A stretch of DNA of 64,000 nt from JBKBKC01 sp046294265 (GCA_046294265.1 JBKBKC010000014.1:41089-105088), one strand, 5' to 3'; shown: positions 8,323-18,443, numbered from the stretch's first letter. The notes: generated from the letters alone by a model not told the origin. Numbers and translations: made by a program.

Positions 8323-8913
8323 TCAGCCGCCCGAGGGGGGCGTTGTCGGTGCCGCGGCCGGGCCGCTGCAGACGCGCGTCAGGTCCTCGTAGCGCGCGAC
8401 GATCCAGCCGGGTGCATCGTCGGGGATGTTCTGGTCGATGTTGGTCTGAAAGCTGGCAAAGACCTTTGCGGTGCGCGAGTTGTCCACCATCGGGATGGAA
8501 TTCGCGGCCACCGCGCGGTCATAGACGATCAGCGCCACGGCTACGAGCACCAGGCCCCGCAGCACCCCGAACAGGAACCCCAGCCCTTGGTCCAGCCCCC
8601 CCAGGATCGACCGCTGCACCACCGACGACATCAGGGGCGCCAGCAGCGAGGCGATCACAAGGCCCACGGCAAAGACCGCCGCGAAGGCGGCGATGATCGA
8701 CAACTCGCAACTGTCGGACAGGAAGTCGCCCACCACGGGCAGTTCCTTGATCAGCGGCTGCACCGAGGCCGCGAATACATAGGCCAGCACCGCCGCCCCG
8801 ATCCAGCCGAGGATCGCCAGCGACTCGCGCACGAACCCGCGCGAATAGGCCAGCACTGCCGACAGCACAATGACCAGCGCCACGACGCCATCGACCAGCG
8901 TAAAGCCTTCCAT
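8323..8913 (-). CDS. cvpA: CvpA family membrane protein
   Basis: A 196-residue protein with four hydrophobic helices in the first 130 residues, then a soluble tail. The N-terminal DGVVALVIVLSAVLAYSRGFVRE fits the CvpA/colicin V production family (the RGF-x-RE element is a hallmark). Members sit in the inner membrane; their biochemical role is poorly defined, with links to colicin V production and envelope stress. It lies between radA and a PLP enzyme on the same strand, a neighbourhood common in Rhodobacteraceae, where cvpA usually also precedes purF. Here purF is about 4 kb away. Confidence 0.9.
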   Translation of the reverse strand: MEGFTLVDGVVALVIVLSAVLAYSRGFVRESLAILGWIGAAVLAYVFAASVQPLIKELPVVGDFLSDSCELSIIAAFAAVFAVGLVIASLLAPLMSSVVQRSILGGLDQGLGFLFGVLRGLVLVAVALIVYDRAVAANSIPMVDNSRTAKVFASFQTNIDQNIPDDAPGWIVARYEDLTRVCSGPAAAPTTPPSGG

Positions 8914-8967
8914 TCCCTCGCTCCTTTACCGGGGCAACTGCGCGCGCCCCTTCCGTCTGCCCCAACG

Positions 8968-10326
<1,359 letters not shown>

Positions 10327-10388
10327 GCGCCTTTCATGCATGGCGGCGGGGATGGGCGCAACCGGATGCGTGGGGCGGGTGGGGGCGT

Positions 10389-10433
10389 CCGGGGCGCTGC
10401 CCCGGGCCCCGGGATATTTGGGCCAAGATGAAG
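10389..10433 (+). repeat. GGGATATTT hairpin element, site 2
   Basis: Hairpin CCGGGGC-GCT-GCCCCGG (10389-10405), then CCCCGGGATATTTG and CCAAGATGAAG up to 10433. It lies between pqiA and radA, both on the minus strand, and is oriented opposite to them. Confidence 0.65.
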
Positions 10434-10441
10434 TTGACGGG

Positions 10442-10903
10442 TCAGCGCGGGCGCTCGGCCAGCAGGGACAGCACCAGCGAGGCGATCACGCAGGCGGTGA
10501 AAAGGTGGAGGCCCCAGCCGAAGCTGATGGTGCCGCCGCCAATCCCCTTGAAGAGGGACACATAAATGGCGATCAGGAACACGTCGGCCATGGCGAAGCG
10601 TCCGACGTGCCACAGGATGCGGGCGACGCGGGGCGACAGGAGGCGCATCAGGATCAGCCCTGTGCCCAGCACCTTGACCGTGGGGGCGACCACGGCTGCG
10701 AAGGTGAGGAGGAGGCCGAGCGCCGCATCCTCGGCCCAGACCGCCTGCAGGGTGGAGACGAGCGTGAGGTCGGTGCCCTCTGCCCAGAAGGCCATCCGAA
10801 CCTTGACCGTCATCAGGGGCGCGAACCAGGCGACCGGGAACAGCACGGCGAGGGCCCCCGTCAGGGCGATCAGCGGGGCGCGGGGGATCGGCTGCGGGAT
10901 CAT
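10442..10903 (-). CDS. Paraquat-inducible protein A (PqiA) family membrane protein
   Basis: A 153-residue inner-membrane protein with about four transmembrane helices, equal to a single PqiA domain; E. coli PqiA has two. Typical features are FPVAWFAPLMTVK in the first helix, a GLLLTFAAVVAPTVKVLG helix, and HVGRFAMADVFLIA, close to the conserved W-x-M-x-DVF pattern. I chose the start at 10903 because the first helix begins soon after it; upstream in-frame residues are low-complexity and Pro/Arg-rich. PqiA proteins work in lipid transport and envelope integrity with MCE proteins. An MlaEF-type transporter lies just upstream on the same strand, so a related role is possible. Confidence 0.85.
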   Translation of the reverse strand: MIPQPIPRAPLIALTGALAVLFPVAWFAPLMTVKVRMAFWAEGTDLTLVSTLQAVWAEDAALGLLLTFAAVVAPTVKVLGTGLILMRLLSPRVARILWHVGRFAMADVFLIAIYVSLFKGIGGGTISFGWGLHLFTACVIASLVLSLLAERPR

Positions 10904-11107
10904 GCTCCGGGTGTGCGGGCGTGGGGCGCGTTCGTCAATCCCCGGGGCGGAGGGCATTCGGGTTGGCACGGGCCGGTCTGGTGCCGCGTGGTCCCGCGCC
11001 GGTGGGACAGGGTCCCGGAAAAGGGAGCGTCGGGGTCCGGGCGGCACGGACATGCGCCGTGGCAGGCGGTCGCGCGGAAGGGATGCAGCATCCGGGCATC
11101 CCGGCCC

Positions 11108-11473
11108 TCAGGCGATCTCCGACCAGAGCAGGAACAGCACCGTCCAGGCCGCCGCCGAGGCCACCATTCCCGTCCGCGCAGGCAGGCCCGCCCCCGGCAC
11201 CCCGCGCAGCCGCCACAGGCACCAGATGGCGGCGGCAAGCAGAAGGGTGGCCCCGGCAAAGACCATACCCGCGCCCGGCGCCATCGCGCGGGCGCGCGCG
11301 GCGTCCAGCGCCATCGGGGCAGAGGCCACCGCGCAGGTGGCGGCCAGCAGGGCCAGCGCGCGGCCGCGCGCGCCCTCGGCCGACAGACCCGCCAGCACCA
11401 CCAGCGCCATGCACAGGATCGCGGCCCCTCCGGACAGCACCGCCGCTCCGGCAAGGATGCCCCCCGGCAGCAT
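11108..11473 (-). CDS. Small integral membrane protein downstream of the MlaEF-type transporter
   Basis: A 121-residue protein, about two thirds Ala/Gly/Leu/Val, with four predicted membrane helices near 5-32, 38-55, 68-86 and 100-118. I do not recognise the family. The start at 11473 lies four bases beyond the stop of the ABC ATPase, so the gene is almost certainly in the same operon (alr, mlaE, mlaF, this gene). Charged residues are concentrated in the two loops (SAEGARGRA and DAARARAM). It might be an accessory subunit of the transporter, but nothing in the sequence proves that. Confidence 0.6.
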   Translation of the reverse strand: MLPGGILAGAAVLSGGAAILCMALVVLAGLSAEGARGRALALLAATCAVASAPMALDAARARAMAPGAGMVFAGATLLLAAAIWCLWRLRGVPGAGLPARTGMVASAAAWTVLFLLWSEIA

Positions 11474-11477
11474 CGCC

Positions 11478-12224
11478 CTAGCGCAGGGTCTCGATGGGGC
11501 CGCTGGCGCGGCCGTGGATGAACTGCTGCACATAGGGGTCGGGGGTTGCATCCATTTCGGCCACCGGGCCGGTCCATCGGATCACCCCGCCGTGCAGCAT
11601 CGCCACGGTGTCCGCGATGGCGCGGACCGAGGACATGTCATGCGTTATGGTCATGGCGGTCGCGCCCATTTCGGTGACGATCTCGCGGATCAGGGCGTTG
11701 ATGACGCCCGACATGATCGGATCGAGGCCGGTGGTGGGTTCGTCGAAAAAGATGATCTCGGGCTCGGCGGCGATGGCACGGGCGAGGCTTACCCGCTTTT
11801 GCATGCCGCCGGACAGTTCGGCCGGAAAAAGGTCAGCCACCTGCGGGCCAAGTCCAACGCGGCCCAATTTCTCCAGCGCGATGGCGCGGGCTTCCGCCTT
11901 GGGCCGACGGTTGGGTCCGCGCATCAGGCGGAAGGCCACGTTTTCCCAGACGCGCAGGCTGTCGAACAGCGCGCCACCCTGGAAAAGCATTCCGAAGCGG
12001 GCCAGGAAATCATCGCGGTCACCTTGCGTCACATTTCGCCCGTCTAGGGTGATGGTTCCGGCATCGGGGCGCACGAGGCCAAGGACGCTTTTCAGCAGAA
12101 CCGATTTGCCGGTTCCCGATCCGCCGATGATCACCATCGAGGTGCCGGAGGCGATGGTGAGGTCCACGCCCTGCAACACACGGTTGGCCCCGAAGGCCTT
12201 GTGCACCCCGGTGAGCGTGATCAT
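11478..12224 (-). CDS. mlaF: Lipid-transport ABC ATPase, MlaF-like
   Basis: A 248-residue ATP-binding subunit. Walker A GGSGTGKS is near residues 35-42, the signature is LSGGMQKRVSLARA, Walker B is IIFFDEPTTGLDP, and the H-loop is THDMSS. The GGMQKRV form of the signature and the DPIMSG after Walker B are characteristic of the MlaF/Ttg2A group. That group powers phospholipid movement between outer and inner membranes with MlaE and an MCE protein (MlaD). Its ATG overlaps the permease stop (ATGA), so the two are translationally coupled. No MlaD, MlaB or MlaC gene is adjacent. Confidence 0.9.
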   Translation of the reverse strand: MITLTGVHKAFGANRVLQGVDLTIASGTSMVIIGGSGTGKSVLLKSVLGLVRPDAGTITLDGRNVTQGDRDDFLARFGMLFQGGALFDSLRVWENVAFRLMRGPNRRPKAEARAIALEKLGRVGLGPQVADLFPAELSGGMQKRVSLARAIAAEPEIIFFDEPTTGLDPIMSGVINALIREIVTEMGATAMTITHDMSSVRAIADTVAMLHGGVIRWTGPVAEMDATPDPYVQQFIHGRASGPIETLR

Positions 12225-13003
12225 GAGGTGAAGAACAGTTCTGTCAGGATGTAGTTGGCAGCGAGGATCAGCACCGAGGCCGTGACCACCGCCGATTTGG
12301 TGGCCGCCCCCACGCCCTGCGCGCCGCGTCCCGAGGTCATGCCGTGGTAGCAGCCCATCAGCGCCACCAGAAACCCGAACACCGCCCCCTTCACCAGGCC
12401 AGAGCCGATGTCCCAGGGTTCGAGGAAATCCACCGTGTTCTTGATGTAGGTCGAAGAGTTGAAGTCGAGCCGCGTGATCCCCACCAGCCAGCCGCCCATG
12501 ATCCCGATGGCATCGCCCACCGCCACCAGGACGGGCACCGACAGCGTGGCCGCAAGCACCCGCGGCACGGCCAGGTATTTCATCGGATCGGTGGAGAGGG
12601 TGGTCAGGGCGTCGATCTGCTCGGTCACCTTCATCGTGCCGATTTCGGCCGCGATCGAAGAGGCGACGCGCGCCGCCACCATCAGCCCGCCCAGCACCGG
12701 GCCGAGTTCGCGCACCATGCCGATGGCGACAATCGAGGGCACCACGCTTTCGGCATTGAACCGTGCGCCGCCCGAATAGATCTGCAATGCCAGCGCGCCG
12801 CCGGTAAACAGAGCCGTCAGTCCGACCACCGGCAGCGACAGCCAGCCGATGTGCAAGAGCGCCTGCGCAAACTCGCGGGGGTAGAAGGGCGGCCGAACCA
12901 TGTGGCCCAGCACCTGCCCGGCGAAGATCGTGACGCGCCCCGTGCCCGCCAGACCTGCCAGCACCGCCCGCCCGAGGGCGGCGAGGGGCCGCGTCAGGAT
13001 CAC
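12221..13003 (-). CDS. mlaE: Lipid-transport ABC permease, MlaE-like
   Basis: A 260-residue permease with five to six hydrophobic segments. It has the MlaE signature area VRELGPVLGGLMVAARVASS and EIGTMKVTEQIDAL, then DPMKYLAVPRVLA. MlaE forms the membrane core of the phospholipid (or, in some bacteria, toluene-tolerance or steroid) transporter with the MlaF ATPase. Its start overlaps the end of alr by four bases, and its stop overlaps the mlaF start. Linkage to alanine racemase recurs in Rhodobacteraceae. The MCE substrate-binding partner must be encoded elsewhere. Confidence 0.9.
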   Translation of the reverse strand: MILTRPLAALGRAVLAGLAGTGRVTIFAGQVLGHMVRPPFYPREFAQALLHIGWLSLPVVGLTALFTGGALALQIYSGGARFNAESVVPSIVAIGMVRELGPVLGGLMVAARVASSIAAEIGTMKVTEQIDALTTLSTDPMKYLAVPRVLAATLSVPVLVAVGDAIGIMGGWLVGITRLDFNSSTYIKNTVDFLEPWDIGSGLVKGAVFGFLVALMGCYHGMTSGRGAQGVGAATKSAVVTASVLILAANYILTELFFTS

Positions 13004-14049
13004 GCCGCCCCCTCGATGTAGCGCCTCGCGTACCGGGGGCCGAGCGCGGTGAGAATCTCGTATCCGATGGTATCCGCCGCCGCCGCAAGGTCATCCACCG
13101 ATTGCTGCGGCCCCAGGATGTCCAGCGCGCGGGGCACGTCGGGCAGATGGGTCACATCCACCGCGATCAGGTCCATCGAGACGCGGCCTGCGACGGGGCA
13201 GGGCGTGTCGCCGGCCCAAAGGACCGCACGCCCCGAAAGCGCCCGCTGCAGTCCGTCGGCATAGCCGCCAGAGACGGTGGCGATGCGCGTCTCGGTTTCG
13301 GCGATGAAGGTGCAGCCATAGCCGACCGCCTCGCCCGGCGCGAGGTCGCGCACCTGCACCACCGGCAGTGCCAGCCCCGCCACCGGGGCCGCACCCTCGA
13401 AGGGCAGGCCGCCGTAAAGGCCGATCCCCGGCCGGGTCAGGTCGAAATGATAGCGCGCGCCCAAGAGGATACCCCCCGTCGCCGCCAGCGACCGGGGCAG
13501 GTCGGTGCCGTCGGTCATGGCATGGAACTGGGCAAGCTGGTCCTCGTTCATCGGGTGGTCGGGTTCATCCGCGCAGGCGAGGTGCGACATCAGCATTTCG
13601 GGCCCGGCATCCAGCACGAAGGCCGCCACCGCCTCCCATTCCGCCGCTTCCATGCCCAGCCGGTTCATGCCGGTGTCAAGCTGGATGCCAAACGGATGGC
13701 CCGGCAGCGCCTCCAGGTGCCGGGTCACCTGGTCGATGGAATTGAGCATCGGCGTCAGGTCGAGGTCACCGATCATCTCGGTGTCGCCCGGCATGTGGCC
13801 CGAAAAGACACAGACCTGCGGGCCTTGCCCCAATGCCTGCCGCAGGGCCGCGCCCTCCTCCGCCACGGCGACGAAGAACCGCCGCGCGCCCGCCTGTGCC
13901 AGCGCGCGGGCCACACGGGTCACGCCAAGGCCATAGGCATCGGCCTTCACCACAGCGCCCGTCTGGGTGCCGGAATTGGAAAGACGGTCCAGCGCGCGCC
14001 AGTTGGCCGCAACCGCGTCGAGATCGATGGAAAGGGTGCCTGTCGCCAT
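13000..14049 (-). CDS. alr: Alanine racemase
   Basis: A 349-residue PLP enzyme converting L- to D-alanine for peptidoglycan. The TIM-barrel domain starts at once with SIDLDAVAANWR. The PLP-binding Lys35 is in VVKADAYGLG. The second catalytic residue, a Tyr contributed by the C-terminal beta domain, fits GEAVGYGCTF. RVSMDLIAVDVT is also conserved. The ATG at 14049 gives the normal N terminus. It is the first gene of a tight minus-strand operon with the MlaE/MlaF transporter, with overlapping stop and start codons. Confidence 0.95.
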   Translation of the reverse strand: MATGTLSIDLDAVAANWRALDRLSNSGTQTGAVVKADAYGLGVTRVARALAQAGARRFFVAVAEEGAALRQALGQGPQVCVFSGHMPGDTEMIGDLDLTPMLNSIDQVTRHLEALPGHPFGIQLDTGMNRLGMEAAEWEAVAAFVLDAGPEMLMSHLACADEPDHPMNEDQLAQFHAMTDGTDLPRSLAATGGILLGARYHFDLTRPGIGLYGGLPFEGAAPVAGLALPVVQVRDLAPGEAVGYGCTFIAETETRIATVSGGYADGLQRALSGRAVLWAGDTPCPVAGRVSMDLIAVDVTHLPDVPRALDILGPQQSVDDLAAAADTIGYEILTALGPRYARRYIEGAA

Positions 14050-14109
14050 GGCGCCCTACATGCCAGCCGGGCGGGCGAGGTCAAGCAGAAATGGCCGCGC
14101 CGCGCGGGC

Positions 14110-15090
14110 TCAGGCGGCGGGAGCCTGCGCAAACCGCCATTCGCTGACCTGCTGCCAGTCCTGCCCCGGCGCCAGCGTGATCGAGGGATAGCCCCCGTGC
14201 GCGGGGGCGTCGGGCCAGAACTGCGGCTCGATGGCCAGGCCCTCGTAATGGCCATGCCCCGGCCGGATCGCGGCGCGGCCGTCATAGACCTGGATGCCCG
14301 GTTCGGTGGTGGCCACCGTCATCGACAGACCCGAGGTGCCTGTCAGCACCAGCGCCTCCGTCAGAGGGCGGCGGGTATCGGCCAGGCAGAAATTGTGGTC
14401 CAGCGGCGGCGCATCCGGCTGCATGACGGCCCCCTCCCGCAGATCGAAGCCCGTGCCCGCCACCGCCAGCACGGGCCCCGCCACCCGCCCGTCGGCATGA
14501 TGCGCCAACACCCGGTCGGCCAGTACGCGCAGGCGGTGCCCGCCCCAGTCGGGCGTGCCGTCAAGGTTCCAATAGCTGTGGTTGGCAAGGTTCATCAGCG
14601 TGGGCGCATCCGTGCGCGCGGTGAGCGTCAGGCGCAGCGTGGCCGGGGGCAGAACCGCGAACCGCGCCTCTATCCGGCGGTTGCCGGGAAACCCGCCCTC
14701 GCCCGCGGGCAGGTCCAGCGTCAGGACGGCCGATCCCGCATCCGCCCCGGCCAGCGCCCATACCTTTGCGTGAATGCCCGCATCGCCCGAATGCAGCGTG
14801 ACGGGGGGATCGCCCATGCCCTGAAACCGATGCTCCACCCCCGCGATCACTGCCCGTGCACCGGTGATCCGGTTGGCCACCGGGCCGACGATGGCACCAT
14901 GATATCGCATCGGGCCTTCGTAATCCACGATCCGCACTGATCCCAGCGTCAGCTCATGCGCCACCCCCGCCAGCCGCACAGACTGCAGGATGGCCCCCAG
15001 CGTGAGCAGACGCACTTCCAGATCGCCCGCCGCCAGCGTCACCGCCTGCACCGCCTCGCCCGCCGCCGTCCGCCCGTAGTCCTGCGCCAT
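14110..15090 (-). CDS. galM: Aldose 1-epimerase (mutarotase)
   Basis: A 326-residue galactose-mutarotase-like enzyme that interconverts alpha and beta anomers of aldoses. Seen are GPVANRITGARAVI near the N-terminal third, the catalytic His in NLANHSYWNLDG, DHNFCLAD, and a late GLAIEPQFWPDAP with the catalytic Glu. An upstream GTG at 15114 would add eight residues, but the ATG at 15090 is preceded by a G-run and fits family starts. It lies 60 bp upstream of alr on the same strand and may share its transcript. No sugar-uptake genes are nearby, so the physiological sugar is unknown. Confidence 0.92.
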   Translation of the reverse strand: MAQDYGRTAAGEAVQAVTLAAGDLEVRLLTLGAILQSVRLAGVAHELTLGSVRIVDYEGPMRYHGAIVGPVANRITGARAVIAGVEHRFQGMGDPPVTLHSGDAGIHAKVWALAGADAGSAVLTLDLPAGEGGFPGNRRIEARFAVLPPATLRLTLTARTDAPTLMNLANHSYWNLDGTPDWGGHRLRVLADRVLAHHADGRVAGPVLAVAGTGFDLREGAVMQPDAPPLDHNFCLADTRRPLTEALVLTGTSGLSMTVATTEPGIQVYDGRAAIRPGHGHYEGLAIEPQFWPDAPAHGGYPSITLAPGQDWQQVSEWRFAQAPAA

Positions 15091-15152
15091 CGCCGCCCCC
15101 CTGCCGCTGCCCACTCTGCGTGTCGGGGCGCGCGCGCGGGGTCAAGCCAGGA

Positions 15153-16166
15153 TCAGCTGTCGCCGAGGCAGTCCACGAGGCCCTGCGCCAGCCCGCGCAA
15201 CAGATCCCCATAGAGGGCCGGGCCGGGCTCAAACCCCGATCCTTCGGGGTCAAGCACCGGGCCCAGCTTGGTGCCCGTCGCATCCGTTAACTGCACCGCC
15301 AGCCGGGCATCGTGGTTGGCCTCGGGGAACACGCAGAGCGCGCTTTGCCCCGCAAGCTCGGCCCGCAGCGCCGACAGCCGCTGCGCCCCCGGCGACGCAG
15401 CATCGCCCAGGGTGATCGAGCCCACCTGCCGCAGCCCGAAATGGCCGGTGAAATAGCCATAGGCGTCATGGAAGGTCACGAAGGGGCGATCCTTGACCGG
15501 GGCCAGCATGGCGGTGATCTCGTCTTCCAGCGCCTCGACCGCCTCGGCTGCGGCCGCGGCATTGGCGGAATAGGTGGCGGCATTGGCCGGGTCTAGCCGC
15601 GACAACTCGGCCGCGATCAGGCCCAGCCAGCCTTCGGCATTGTGCGGGTCGAGCCACGCATGGGGGTCGGTGCCCGAATGATCGTGGTCATGCGCGGCCT
15701 CGGCGGCCTTCTGGCCATGGTCATGCGCGTGCCCGGTCGCCTCGGCCTTCTGCCCATGGTCATGCCCATGATCGTCGCCATGGTCGTGATCGTCCGCGCC
15801 CGCGCCGAAATCCTGCAGATGCGTCCCCTCTGCCTCCAGCAGCGCCAGCGACGACCCCACCCCGGCGGTATCGATCACCCGCGCGAGCCAGGGTGTCATC
15901 CCCGGACCGGTCCAGACCACCAGCCCGGCCCCCGACAGCGCCTGCATCTGGCTGGGGCGCAACTGGAAATCATGCGCATCGGCCCCCCGGTCCAACAGCA
16001 GCACGGGCGCGCCTAGGTCGCCCATCACCTGCGCCACCAGCGAATGCACAGGAGGAATGTCGGTCACCACGCGCGGCACCTCGGCGCGGGCAAGGCCCGG
16101 CAGGGCGGCCACCATCGCGGCGGCGGCAAGGCATCTGGCACGGGAATAGGATATGGTATAACGCAT
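15153..16166 (-). CDS. znuA: Zinc ABC transporter substrate-binding protein ZnuA
   Basis: A 337-residue periplasmic Zn(II)-binding protein. A signal peptide of about 28 residues ends at a GLARA|EVPR-like site. Zinc ligands are the conserved His in VHSLVA, the His in HAWLDPHNA and the late Asp/His region. Between residues about 123 and 165 there is a His/Asp-rich loop (DHDHG and HDHGQK repeats), typical of ZnuA. The ATG at 16166 is preferred over 16181 because a GGAG sequence lies eight bases ahead of it, inside the alternative start. It is divergent from zur-znuC-znuB across a palindrome that looks like a Zur operator, so zinc repression is expected. Confidence 0.95.
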   Translation of the reverse strand: MRYTISYSRARCLAAAAMVAALPGLARAEVPRVVTDIPPVHSLVAQVMGDLGAPVLLLDRGADAHDFQLRPSQMQALSGAGLVVWTGPGMTPWLARVIDTAGVGSSLALLEAEGTHLQDFGAGADDHDHGDDHGHDHGQKAEATGHAHDHGQKAAEAAHDHDHSGTDPHAWLDPHNAEGWLGLIAAELSRLDPANAATYSANAAAAAEAVEALEDEITAMLAPVKDRPFVTFHDAYGYFTGHFGLRQVGSITLGDAASPGAQRLSALRAELAGQSALCVFPEANHDARLAVQLTDATGTKLGPVLDPEGSGFEPGPALYGDLLRGLAQGLVDCLGDS

Positions 16167-16203
16167 CAAACGGGTCTCCATTTGGGTCAGGCCATGTTTT
16201 GAA

Positions 16204-16218
16204 TGTTATAGCATAACA
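16204..16218. promoter_or_regulatory. Putative Zur operator
   Basis: A palindrome TGTTAT-AGC-ATAACA sits between divergent znuA and zur. Alphaproteobacterial Zur boxes are AT-rich palindromes of the TGTTATA-N-TATAACA kind, and this is by far the most AT-rich spot of the region. A weaker relative, GGTATAAC, occurs inside the znuA start region near 16156-16163. One operator could repress both transcripts and autoregulate zur. Confidence 0.7.
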
Positions 16219-16230
16219 GGTCAACCCCCC

Positions 16231-16719
16231 ATGACGGAAGTTGCGTTCCATCGTCACGACCACGACGCCTGCGCAGGCACCGCGCTGGCGCAGGCCACAG
16301 CCCTCATGCAGGCCCGCGGGCTGCGGCTGACGCCGGTGCGCCGCCGGGTGCTGGAGATCCTGCTGGAGGCGCATCGCGCCATGGGGGCCTATGACGTGCT
16401 GGCCCGCCTGGCGTCCGAAGGCTTTGGCCACCAACCCCCCGTCGCCTACCGCGCGCTGGATTTCCTCGTGGAACATGGTCTCGCGCACCGCATCCAACGC
16501 CTGAACGCCTTTACCGCCTGCATGCATCCGGGCGAGGCGCATGCCCCCGCCTTCCTTATCTGCGGCACCTGCAACATCGTGGCCGAGGCGCCGGCCGCCC
16601 CGGTGCGCGCGGCCCTCGACGCCGCCGCCGCCGCCCTCGGGTTCCGCATCGAACGCAGCACGGTCGAGGCGCTGGGCCTCTGCCCCGCCTGCGCCGCCCC
16701 GCCGGAGGCCGGTGCGTGA
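16231..16719 (+). CDS. zur: Zinc uptake regulator Zur (Fur family)
   Basis: A 162-residue Fur-family repressor. The N-terminal winged helix contains GLRLTPVRRRVLEIL and the YRALDFLVEHGLAHR recognition/wing segment. The C-terminal dimerisation domain carries two CxxC pairs (CGTCN and CPAC), matching the structural zinc site of Zur. The short His-rich N terminus (HRHDHD) may add metal affinity. Placement between znuA and znuCB, with overlap into znuC, makes Zur more likely than Fur, Mur or PerR. Zn-bound Zur is expected to repress the uptake genes and itself. Confidence 0.93.
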   Translation: MTEVAFHRHDHDACAGTALAQATALMQARGLRLTPVRRRVLEILLEAHRAMGAYDVLARLASEGFGHQPPVAYRALDFLVEHGLAHRIQRLNAFTACMHPGEAHAPAFLICGTCNIVAEAPAAPVRAALDAAAAALGFRIERSTVEALGLCPACAAPPEAGA

Positions 16720-17456
16720 GCCTCATCACCGCCGACCATCTGAGCCTGCACCTGTCGGGGCGCGAGGTGCTGCGCGATGTGACCTTCCGCATCGGCCCGG
16801 GCGAGATCGTCACGCTTGTCGGCCCCAACGGATCGGGCAAGACCACGCTGTTGCGCGCGCTTCTGGGCATCCTGCCGCCCACATCTGGCCGCGTCGCGCG
16901 CCAGCCGGGGTTGCGCATCGGCTATGTGCCGCAGCGGCTGGCGCTGGACCGGGCGCTGCCGATGACGGCGCGGCGGTTCCTGTCGCTGCCCGCTCCGGTG
17001 ACGGATGCGCTGGCGCGCGAAGCGCTGGCGCGCGCTGGCGTCGTCGATGCCTGGGGCCAGCAGTTGTCGGCGCTGTCGGGGGGCCAGTTGCAGCGCGTGC
17101 TGCTGGCCCGCGCGCTGCTGGGCGCGCCACAGCTCCTGGCGCTGGATGAGCCGACGCAAGGGTTGGACCAGCCGGGCGAGGCCGCCTTCTACCGGCTGCT
17201 GGAAGAGGTGCGCCGCGATACCGGGGCGGCGGTCCTCCTCATCAGCCATGACCTGCATGTGGTGATGGCGGCCTCGGACCGGGTGGTCTGCCTCAACGGC
17301 CATGTCTGCTGCGAGGGCACGCCGCAGGTGGTGTCGGCGGCCCCGGAATACCGGGCGCTGTTCGGGCTCGGGACCGGGGGGGCGCTGGCGCTTTACCGGC
17401 ACGACCACGACCATGGCCACGACCATCCGCATCCCCACGACCACAGCCATGCCTGA
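16716..17456 (+). CDS. znuC: Zinc ABC transporter ATP-binding protein ZnuC
   Basis: A 246-residue ATPase. Walker A is GPNGSGKTT, the signature LSGGQLQRVLLARALL, Walker B LLALDEPTQGLD, and the H-loop SHDLH. A His/Asp-rich tail (HDHDHGHDHPHPHDH-like, last 20 residues) is characteristic of ZnuC proteins and may bind zinc. Its ATG overlaps the zur stop and its stop overlaps znuB by eight bases, so the three genes are translationally coupled. It energises zinc import with ZnuB and ZnuA. Confidence 0.95.
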   Translation: MSLITADHLSLHLSGREVLRDVTFRIGPGEIVTLVGPNGSGKTTLLRALLGILPPTSGRVARQPGLRIGYVPQRLALDRALPMTARRFLSLPAPVTDALAREALARAGVVDAWGQQLSALSGGQLQRVLLARALLGAPQLLALDEPTQGLDQPGEAAFYRLLEEVRRDTGAAVLLISHDLHVVMAASDRVVCLNGHVCCEGTPQVVSAAPEYRALFGLGTGGALALYRHDHDHGHDHPHPHDHSHA

Positions 17457-18237
17457 TGATTTCCTGATCCGCGCGGCGCTGGCGGGCATCGGCCTGTCGC
17501 TGGCGACCGGCCCCTTGGGCGCCATGGTCGTCTGGCGCCGCATGGCCTATTTCGGCGATGCGACGGCCCATGCCGCGATCCTGGGCGTGGCGCTGGCGCT
17601 GGCCACCGGGTTGCCTCTGGGCGCGGGCACACTCATCGTGGCGCTGGCGATGGCCGCCACCGTCTCAACCCTCGCCGCACGAGGATGGGCGATGGACACC
17701 ACGCTGGGGGTGCTCGCACATTCTGCGCTCGCCTTCGGCCTGGTCGCCGTGTCCTTCCTGCCCGGCGTGCGCACCGACCTCTCGGCGCTTCTCTTCGGCG
17801 ACATTCTCGCCGTCAGCCGTGCCGATCTGACCTTCATCTGGTCGGGCTCCCTCCTCGTCGCGGCGCTGCTGGTCTGGCGCTGGCAGGCGCTCCTCACCTC
17901 CACCCTCAGCGAGGATCTGGCCCATGCCTCGGGCCTGAACCCCGACCGCGAGCGGCTGGTGCTGACCCTCGCCCTCGCCCTTGTCGTCGCTGTGGCGATC
18001 AAGGTGGTGGGCGCCCTCCTGATCGCCGCCATGCTGATCATCCCGGCCGCCGCCGCCCGCGGCCTTGCCCGCAGCCCCGAATCCATGGCTACCCTCGCCG
18101 TCGTCGCGGGTATCCTCGCCACGATGGGGGGCCTTGCCCTGTCGCTCACCCTTGACACGCCCGCAGGCCCCTCGATCGTCGCCGTCGCCGCCTGCACCTT
18201 TACCCTGTCCGCCGTGGCGGGCCGCCTCCTGCGCTGA
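17449..18237 (+). CDS. znuB: Zinc ABC transporter permease ZnuB
   Basis: A 262-residue permease of the metal-ABC type 3 family with eight or so hydrophobic segments. GDATAHAAILGVALA is the conserved early loop, and VGALLIAAMLIIPAAAARGLA is the conserved late helix. The ATG at 17449 lies inside the end of znuC; longer in-frame starts would run through the znuC coding sequence. It forms the inner-membrane zinc channel. Confidence 0.94.
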   Translation: MPDDFLIRAALAGIGLSLATGPLGAMVVWRRMAYFGDATAHAAILGVALALATGLPLGAGTLIVALAMAATVSTLAARGWAMDTTLGVLAHSALAFGLVAVSFLPGVRTDLSALLFGDILAVSRADLTFIWSGSLLVAALLVWRWQALLTSTLSEDLAHASGLNPDRERLVLTLALALVVAVAIKVVGALLIAAMLIIPAAAARGLARSPESMATLAVVAGILATMGGLALSLTLDTPAGPSIVAVAACTFTLSAVAGRLLR

Positions 18238-18248
18238 TACTCCCCCGC

Positions 18249-18303
18249 CTTCTTCTGTCCTCAAGTATCCCACGGGGGGTGCGGGGGGTGTGAAACCCCC
18301 CGC
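18249..18303 (-). repeat. GGGATATTT hairpin element, site 3
   Basis: Read on the minus strand: hairpin GCGGGGGG / CCCCCCGC (18281-18288, 18296-18303), then CGTGGGATACTT and a GACAGAAGAAG tail. It lies between znuB and the dehydrogenase gene at 18444. Confidence 0.65.
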
Positions 18304-18443
18304 TTACACCAGTTCACGAAGGCGCCATCGCTCCACCCACCACCACCGCCCATGTCGCATTCCGCCGCGAAGGGTCGCCCCACCTTGCCCGCTCCGCCCC
18401 TCCTGCGGCACATAAGGACGGAGCAAAACGGGGAGTATGCAGG

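Noticed and set aside
15640..15800. Short CAT/ATG-rich repeats looking like a tandem array
   Set aside because: They encode the His/Asp-rich loop of ZnuA; the periodicity comes from the protein repeat.
18304..18443. Search for a glycine or SAM riboswitch before the dimethylglycine-dehydrogenase-like gene
   Set aside because: The 140-bp leader shows no recognisable aptamer core; the only structure is the repeat element upstream.
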